NCBI GenBank assembly: GCA_002497245.1
Contig: DANB01000006.1
Span: 3,103-13,928, forward strand
DNA length: 10,826 bases
From: Euryarchaeota archaeon UBA439
Lineage (GTDB): Archaea > Thermoplasmatota > Poseidoniia > Poseidoniales > Thalassarchaeaceae
Direction: 5' to 3'
Below, piece by piece: positions 6,269 to 10,826 of this stretch. Positions within the stretch are counted from its first letter, which is position 1. The number at the start of each line of letters is the position of its first letter. Made by a program: the position numbers and the translations under genes. The notes beneath the pieces are model-generated. The model was not told the origin of the DNA, ran no database searches, and saw only the letters and a program-made list of their open reading frames with translations.

Positions 6269-8052
6269 GATTCCGCCCCCTCTAATGTATCAATAATCAT
6301 ATTTGTATACACCTTAGCTCTTGGTGGCAAACCATCGCTATATGCTACACTCTGAACCTTACTTAGTAAATGTACAGGCAACTCTTTCCTTAGAATGCCG
6401 AAAAGTTGTCCATCTCTATTTATCTCAAGAACTATTACTTTTTCATGTTCTTCAATAAATTTTTGCACTTCTGAATGATAAGGTAATGCGCGAACACGAC
6501 AGGTACTAATTGACAAACCAGTTTCTTCTAGCATATCGTCAATTTCTACAATTGTATTTTCCATGGAGCCATAGAATATTATTCCTATTTTCTTTTCTTT
6601 TTCCTCTCTTATTACAGGTGCAGGCAATAGGTCTCTAGCACCATCAATTTTTTTCTTCAATCTCTTCATAGTTGCGTGATAAACTTGAGGGTCTTCCGAA
6701 TATATTCCATTTTCATCATGACCAGTTCCTCGGTAAAGAATCGGGTCTAGACCACTTCCAGGTAATGTTCGATATGCAATGCCATCTCCATCTACATCTC
6801 TGTAACGGCCATAGTTTTCTATTGCATCCATTTGTTCTTGACTTCTGATTACTTTCCCTCTATCCATCGGAATATCGGGATATTCGAAACCAGCAGTACT
6901 CCATCTATTCATTCCTAAATCTAAGTCTCCAAATCCAAAAACCATGGTCTGAAACCTATCTGCATAATCAAATGCTCTCCATCCGAACTCAAAACATTCA
7001 TCGACAGTACCGGGGATAAGGACAATATGTTGAGTATCTCCATGACTTGCCTCGTAAAGCATTGACAAATCTCCTTGTTGAGTCCTTGTAGGTAATCCTG
7101 TAGATGGGCCCGTTCTATTTACATCCCAAATAACTCCAGGCACCTCTGCAAAGTAAAACAAACCAATGAATTCAGACATTAATGATATTCCGGGTCCACT
7201 AGTGCATGTCATTCCTCTACCTCCTGCCCATCCTGCCCCTAGAACCATACCAGCAGCTGCTAATTCATCTTCTGCTTGAACCACTGCACATGTTGCTCCG
7301 CCATCTTCTCCCTCTCTGAGTTTTGGAATCCATGCAATTATCGATTCAGCCATTGAGGAAGAAGGTGTTATTGGATACCAAGATAGCATATTTATTCCAC
7401 CATAAATAGCTCCAAGAGCGGCGGCTTCATTCCCTTCGATAAGGAATGTGTTTGGATCTTTCTCTCTCGCTTCTGCTAGGTATTCGGATTCATATTCCCA
7501 ATTTTCTTGAGCATATTCTTTCCCCTCAGATATTGCTTGCATATTCCACTCAATTGCCTTTTCTTTTCCTCCAAATTGTTGAGAAATAGCTTTTCTTATT
7601 GCATCATCATCAATTTTTAGAATATGCGCAAGTGCTCCTACATAATACATATTTGCCATAAGTTTGGCCATTTTCGGACTAATTTTCCTAGCCATTTTAG
7701 TCATTGGCATCCCAAGAACAATACAATCATCTCTATCAACTGGTAATTTTGTATCTTCATTATAAATTATCACAGTGCCTGGGTCAAGATTATCCAAATC
7801 TTTTTGCCATGTGTCTTTATTCATCATTATCTGTATATGAGTGTAATCTCCTGGTGCTTGATACCCAGCATCACTAGCTCTAATAATAAACCACGTAGGT
7901 AGTCCTGAAATGTTACTTGGAAATAAATTTTTACCACTAACTGGAACTCCCATTTCATACATTGAATGCAATATCACCAGATTTGCTGATTGTGAACCAG
8001 TCCCATTTGCAGTTGCTATATTGATTGTAAAGTCATTAACTCGAGGGCTCAT
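6265..8052 (-). CDS. korA: 2-oxoacid:ferredoxin oxidoreductase, fused gamma-alpha subunit (KorA)
   Basis: A 595-residue protein with the gamma domain (about 1-190, including TANGTGSQSAN at 14-24) fused ahead of the alpha domain (about 200-595). FLIEGNEAAALGA (203-215) opens the alpha domain, and YPITPSS at 226-232 is the signature motif of the active-site pyrimidine-binding domain. TSGPGISLMSE (284-294) and RTGPSTGLPT (313-322) are conserved alpha-subunit segments near substrate and cofactor. The last about 110 residues form the C-terminal Rossmann-like domain. The enzyme acts in the cytosol in the citric acid cycle, likely making succinyl-CoA from 2-oxoglutarate. The gamma-alpha fusion is a known arrangement and not a frameshift artefact. 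korA is first in a two-gene unit with korB. No strong ribosome-binding site is close to ATG 8052; GGAG lies too far upstream. Substrate identity is inference from the family. Confidence 0.94.
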   Translation of the reverse strand: MSPRVNDFTINIATANGTGSQSANLVILHSMYEMGVPVSGKNLFPSNISGLPTWFIIRASDAGYQAPGDYTHIQIMMNKDTWQKDLDNLDPGTVIIYNEDTKLPVDRDDCIVLGMPMTKMARKISPKMAKLMANMYYVGALAHILKIDDDAIRKAISQQFGGKEKAIEWNMQAISEGKEYAQENWEYESEYLAEAREKDPNTFLIEGNEAAALGAIYGGINMLSWYPITPSSSMAESIIAWIPKLREGEDGGATCAVVQAEDELAAAGMVLGAGWAGGRGMTCTSGPGISLMSEFIGLFYFAEVPGVIWDVNRTGPSTGLPTRTQQGDLSMLYEASHGDTQHIVLIPGTVDECFEFGWRAFDYADRFQTMVFGFGDLDLGMNRWSTAGFEYPDIPMDRGKVIRSQEQMDAIENYGRYRDVDGDGIAYRTLPGSGLDPILYRGTGHDENGIYSEDPQVYHATMKRLKKKIDGARDLLPAPVIREEKEKKIGIIFYGSMENTIVEIDDMLEETGLSISTCRVRALPYHSEVQKFIEEHEKVIVLEINRDGQLFGILRKELPVHLLSKVQSVAYSDGLPPRAKVYTNMIIDTLEGAES

Positions 8053-8207
8053 TATTTCACATTCTCCGTTGGTACCATAGCCCCTAGGGTGCTTGCTTGA
8101 GTTAACTGCCGTAGAGAACTAGTATTATGTATTGCCGTTCACCAATCCGAAATTTTTAGTAGAAACAGTTCCGTTGTAGTTTTTTATTAGGTGGTCTTCC
8201 CAGACAC
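8053..8207. promoter_or_regulatory. Divergent promoter region, korA / cyclophilin
   Basis: This 155-bp spacer has no gene. For the plus-strand cyclophilin, TTTTTATTA (8181-8189) is centred 23 nt before the ATG at 8208, which suits a leaderless or nearly leaderless transcript. An alternative box, AAATTTTTAG (8150-8159), would give a leader of about 27 nt containing AGGTGG (8189-8194), but that site is 13 nt or more from the ATG. For korA, ATACATAATA on the minus strand (about 8123-8132) could act as TATA with a leader of roughly 50 nt. Small palindromes CCCTAGGG (8082-8089) and AGTTAACT (8100-8107) are present but not compelling as operators. Confidence 0.45.
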
Positions 8208-9242
8208 ATGCCTGTATCCGAAAAACTGCAAAGAGCTTGGGATGAAGCCAAGAATTCGATAGCAAGTCAAGACCATCCTGACAAAGCATTGGGAACACTT
8301 CGTTCTGTTGCTTGGGATAATTGTGAAAACGATGTACATAGAGCCAAAACTCTTTCTTTAGCAGCTGATCTTTACATTATAAAAGCTAATACAGATCCTT
8401 CTTCCAGAAAGACAAATTTAAAACAAGCATACAAGAATTATTCGAATGCACTAAAACTTGATCCTAAGTCGAAAGAAACTCTTCGTGAAAGAGGTAAGTT
8501 AATTTCTATTATGGATCAAGAAGGGATATCGACAGGTTCAACATTCCAAGTATTAGATAATGGAAGCCCAACACCAATGGGATTGGTTGTAATGTTGGTT
8601 GTATGTCTTCTTCTGTTATCTTCTGTCAAGGTTTTATCAGATTTCATGAATGAAGAGGAGGTAGTTTCTGGTTCACAAGCAACGATGCAGATTTCATATG
8701 TACCTGGCGGAATGGATGAATCGAGTAGAACTACAGCTACTATCGTAATTGATTTGTATGCTGACAAAGCTCCTGATCATGTTGAGAATTTTATCGCACA
8801 TTCAGAAAATGACAATTACAAGTCGACCATTTTCCACAGAATTATAGATGGTTTTATGATTCAAGGTGGTGATTTTGAGACTGGAACAGGAAGTGGAGGT
8901 TATGCTTACAATTGGTATGGTTACTGTAATGGCAATGCTGAGGCAAGCTCTAGTGATTGCGACAGTAGAACTTCTTGGACATTGGGTGACGAAGCAGATA
9001 ATGGCCTAGTGCATGAGCCTGGTGTGATTTCAATGGCTAAAACAAGTAATCCAAATACTGGAGGTAGTCAATTCTTCATTGTTCCTGAAGATAGTACTCC
9101 TTCCCATCTCGATGGTCAACATACTGTTTTCGGCAAAGTCTCGAGTGGCTTAAGTTCGGTTACTGCAATCAGTGATGTTGAGACTGGAGATAATGACAGA
9201 CCCGTTTATGAAGTACGTTTACTTTCTGTAACTATATCTTGA
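8208..9242 (+). CDS. Membrane-anchored TPR-cyclophilin peptidyl-prolyl isomerase
   Basis: A 344-residue protein in three parts. Residues about 5-105 are helical, and 43-86 (HRAKTLSLAADLYI... to ...YSNALKLDPKSKE) read as TPR-like helix pairs. Residues 122-143 are one membrane span. Residues about 158-344 are a cyclophilin domain that catalyses cis-trans isomerisation at proline. The active-site block FHRIIDGFMIQGGD at 209-222 gives Arg211, Phe216 and Gln219, and SMAKTSNPNTGGSQFFIV at 275-292 and LDGQHTVFG at 301-309 follow. The Trp common in the last block is His305 here, as in many bacterial-type cyclophilins. Residues 230-258 form an insert with Cys240 and Cys251, which could be a disulfide. 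That favours an isomerase domain outside the membrane and TPR inside. There is no cleavable signal peptide. The start is supported by the TATA-like element 23 nt upstream. Confidence 0.9.
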   Translation: MPVSEKLQRAWDEAKNSIASQDHPDKALGTLRSVAWDNCENDVHRAKTLSLAADLYIIKANTDPSSRKTNLKQAYKNYSNALKLDPKSKETLRERGKLISIMDQEGISTGSTFQVLDNGSPTPMGLVVMLVVCLLLLSSVKVLSDFMNEEEVVSGSQATMQISYVPGGMDESSRTTATIVIDLYADKAPDHVENFIAHSENDNYKSTIFHRIIDGFMIQGGDFETGTGSGGYAYNWYGYCNGNAEASSSDCDSRTSWTLGDEADNGLVHEPGVISMAKTSNPNTGGSQFFIVPEDSTPSHLDGQHTVFGKVSSGLSSVTAISDVETGDNDRPVYEVRLLSVTIS

Positions 9243-9307
9243 TTTTAAGGTAAATACGAAGTTTATTGTTAGGCATATTCTTGTGCTTAATCACGGCCGG
9301 TATAAAC

Positions 9308-10826
9308 ATGGTTGCTGGTGATTTGTTCTCTGCGAAGTCTGGATTCGCGACACATTCTGGCGATACTGGTTTTTTTATGTCATTAAAGAGGCTTGAAGAA
9401 CAGGGATTATGTAAATTAGATGAACTACCATTTTCAATCCGAATTTTACTAGAATCTGCGCTTAGAAAATGCGATGGCTTCCTAGTTACTAAAGAAGATG
9501 TCATTAGAATTGCATCTTGGACTCCTACAATGAAACCAGAAGAAATCCCATTTAATCCAAGTAGAGTAATTCTACAGGATTTTACTGGCGTTCCTGCAGT
9601 AGTTGATATTGCTGCTCTAAGAGATGCAATGGTAGAATTAGAAGGAGATCCTGAGAAAGTAAATCCTCAAGTTCCAGTTGATTTAGTAATAGATCATTCA
9701 GTTCAAGTTGATATTTCGGGTATATTCCCGGATGCTAGAGAACGCAATCTGGAAATAGAATATCAGAGAAACATGGAGAGATATAAATTTCTGAAATGGG
9801 GGCAAATGAACTTAGATAACTTCAGAGCAGTTCCTCCAGGCAGAGGAATCGTCCACCAAGTAAATTTAGAATGGATAGCAAGCGTTGCTCGTTTAGAAGA
9901 TAATTTATGGATACCAGATTCTCTTGTTGGTACTGATTCTCATACTACCATGATAAATGGTCTCGGGGTTCTTGGTTGGGGGGTTGGTGGAATTGAAGCA
10001 GAAGCAGTAATGCTTGGTCAACCGATTTATATGCTATTGCCAGAAGTTGTTGGATTTGAGTTAATCGGCAATCTACGTGCAGGCGTTACGGCAACAGATA
10101 TGACGCTAAGAATTGTTGAACTTTTGAGAGAACATGGAGTCGTATCCAAGTTTGTAGAGTTCTATGGATCAGGTATGGCCAATCTTAGCCTTCCCGACAG
10201 AGCCACAATAGCTAATATGGCTCCTGAATACGGTGCAACTTGTGGATTTTTCCCAGTGGATCAGACAACTCTTGATTACATGCATTTGTCAGGTAGAGAG
10301 TCTTCACACATAGAAAATGTCAAGAGATATCTAACTGCTCAGGGGCTATTCCATACAAGTGAAACTCCAGTACCTAAATTCACCTCCTCGATTAAACTAG
10401 ATTTAAGCACAGTCGAACCAGCTCTGGCAGGTCCAAAGAGGCCTCAAGATCGAGTAAATCTTTCTGAAATGAGGGGCCATTGGTTGGAAAGTCTGAACTC
10501 CCCATCTGGCCATCAAGGGCACGGTATAAATCCTAAGAATAATCAAGATTCATCATACATAGAAGGAAGAAATGTAAATCTCCAACACGGAGACATTGTG
10601 ATTGCTGCAATAACAAGTTGTACTAACACAAGTAATCCAAGTGTTATGTTAGCAGCTGGTTTATTGGCTAGAAATGCTGTTAAGGAAGGATTGGAATTGA
10701 AACCTTGGGTTAGACCTAGTTTAGCTCCTGGGAGTAGAGTAGTTACCGAATATTTTGATGCGGCTGGACTTACCGAAGATTTAGCTTCTCTTGGCTTCAA
10801 TGTAGTTGGTTATGGTTGCACTACTT
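9308..10826 (+). CDS. acnA: AcnA-type aconitate hydratase, C-terminus cut by window end
   Basis: The frame is open from ATG 9308 to the right edge (506 codons of an expected about 880-900), so the rest of the cluster site and the swivel domain lie outside. It converts citrate to isocitrate through cis-aconitate with a 4Fe-4S cluster. Signatures include LPFSIRILLE near the N-terminus, RVILQDFTGVPAVVDIAALR, VIDHSVQVD, Asp210/His212 in GTDSHTTM followed by NGLGVLGWGVGGIEAE, and SCTNTSNP with Cys438. GYGCTT at the very end contains Cys504; the third cluster cysteine should fall two residues later, just beyond the window. Cysteine numbering matches the AcnA/IRP1 family closely. The start is 65 nt after the cyclophilin stop; no clear ribosome-binding site is seen, and the upstream in-frame codons offer only TTG. 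With korAB close by, it marks a citric-acid-cycle neighbourhood. Confidence 0.95.
   Translation, partial: MVAGDLFSAKSGFATHSGDTGFFMSLKRLEEQGLCKLDELPFSIRILLESALRKCDGFLVTKEDVIRIASWTPTMKPEEIPFNPSRVILQDFTGVPAVVDIAALRDAMVELEGDPEKVNPQVPVDLVIDHSVQVDISGIFPDARERNLEIEYQRNMERYKFLKWGQMNLDNFRAVPPGRGIVHQVNLEWIASVARLEDNLWIPDSLVGTDSHTTMINGLGVLGWGVGGIEAEAVMLGQPIYMLLPEVVGFELIGNLRAGVTATDMTLRIVELLREHGVVSKFVEFYGSGMANLSLPDRATIANMAPEYGATCGFFPVDQTTLDYMHLSGRESSHIENVKRYLTAQGLFHTSETPVPKFTSSIKLDLSTVEPALAGPKRPQDRVNLSEMRGHWLESLNSPSGHQGHGINPKNNQDSSYIEGRNVNLQHGDIVIAAITSCTNTSNPSVMLAAGLLARNAVKEGLELKPWVRPSLAPGSRVVTEYFDAAGLTEDLASLGFNVVGYGCTT

Noticed and set aside
6778..6798. DVDGDGI in KorA as a calcium-binding EF-hand-like loop
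   Set aside because: I recall a DVDGDG-type segment as a regular feature of KorA-type alpha subunits, so it is not a special addition here.
8516..8767. Minus-strand open frame of 83 codons
   Set aside because: Antisense shadow of the cyclophilin gene.
9232..9504. Minus-strand open frame of 90 codons
   Set aside because: Mostly antisense to the aconitase N-terminus, which has clear family motifs on the plus strand.
10543..10800. Minus-strand open frame of 85 codons
   Set aside because: Antisense to the aconitase cluster-binding region with its SCTNTSNP motif.

Overview
This window looks like low-GC, gene-dense chromosome from an uncultured marine planktonic archaeon. Marine Group II (Poseidoniales) or a close Thermoplasmatota relative is the best guess. 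The support is indirect. The tRNA-Gln has an archaeal D arm and a TATA-like box 26 nt upstream. Several starts carry archaeal-style GGTG/GAGG ribosome-binding sequences, while others look leaderless. A fused gamma-alpha 2-oxoacid:ferredoxin oxidoreductase subunit sits beside its beta subunit. The secreted peptidase ends in a hydrophobic anchor plus basic residues. The sequence alone cannot fix the genus.

Layout. Positions 1-947 (minus) hold an incomplete, unrecognised two-membrane-span protein that runs off the left edge. Positions 1013-2557 (minus) encode a three-part NUDT19-like Nudix / metallo-beta-lactamase / winged-helix fusion. A 73-bp divergent spacer rich in DNA symmetry separates it from an aldo/keto reductase (2631-3479, plus), which overlaps a 63-residue single-span membrane protein (3476-3667). 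A secreted M14 zinc carboxypeptidase with a C-terminal anchor follows (3741-5084, plus). A tRNA-Gln(CUG) gene with encoded CCA lies on the minus strand at 5101-5176. It is convergent with the peptidase and directly downstream of korAB (korB 5234-6268, korA 6265-8052, minus, ATGA overlap). A 155-bp divergent spacer leads to a TPR / membrane-span / cyclophilin protein (8208-9242, plus). Last is an AcnA-type aconitase (9308 to the right edge, plus), cut just after its second cluster cysteine. Nearly every base is accounted for; no gap longer than about 155 bp lacks a gene.

How the genes fit together. Aconitase and KorAB are both citric-acid-cycle enzymes (citrate/isocitrate isomerisation; ferredoxin-linked oxidative decarboxylation of a 2-oxoacid, probably 2-oxoglutarate), so the right half is central carbon metabolism. 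The M14 peptidase fits a lifestyle of degrading proteins outside the cell. The cyclophilin may assist folding of exported proteins. The left half (unknown membrane protein, Nudix-MBL fusion, aldo/keto reductase, small membrane protein) has no obvious shared pathway and is where new biology is most likely. I see no mobile element, CRISPR array, phage gene or defence system.
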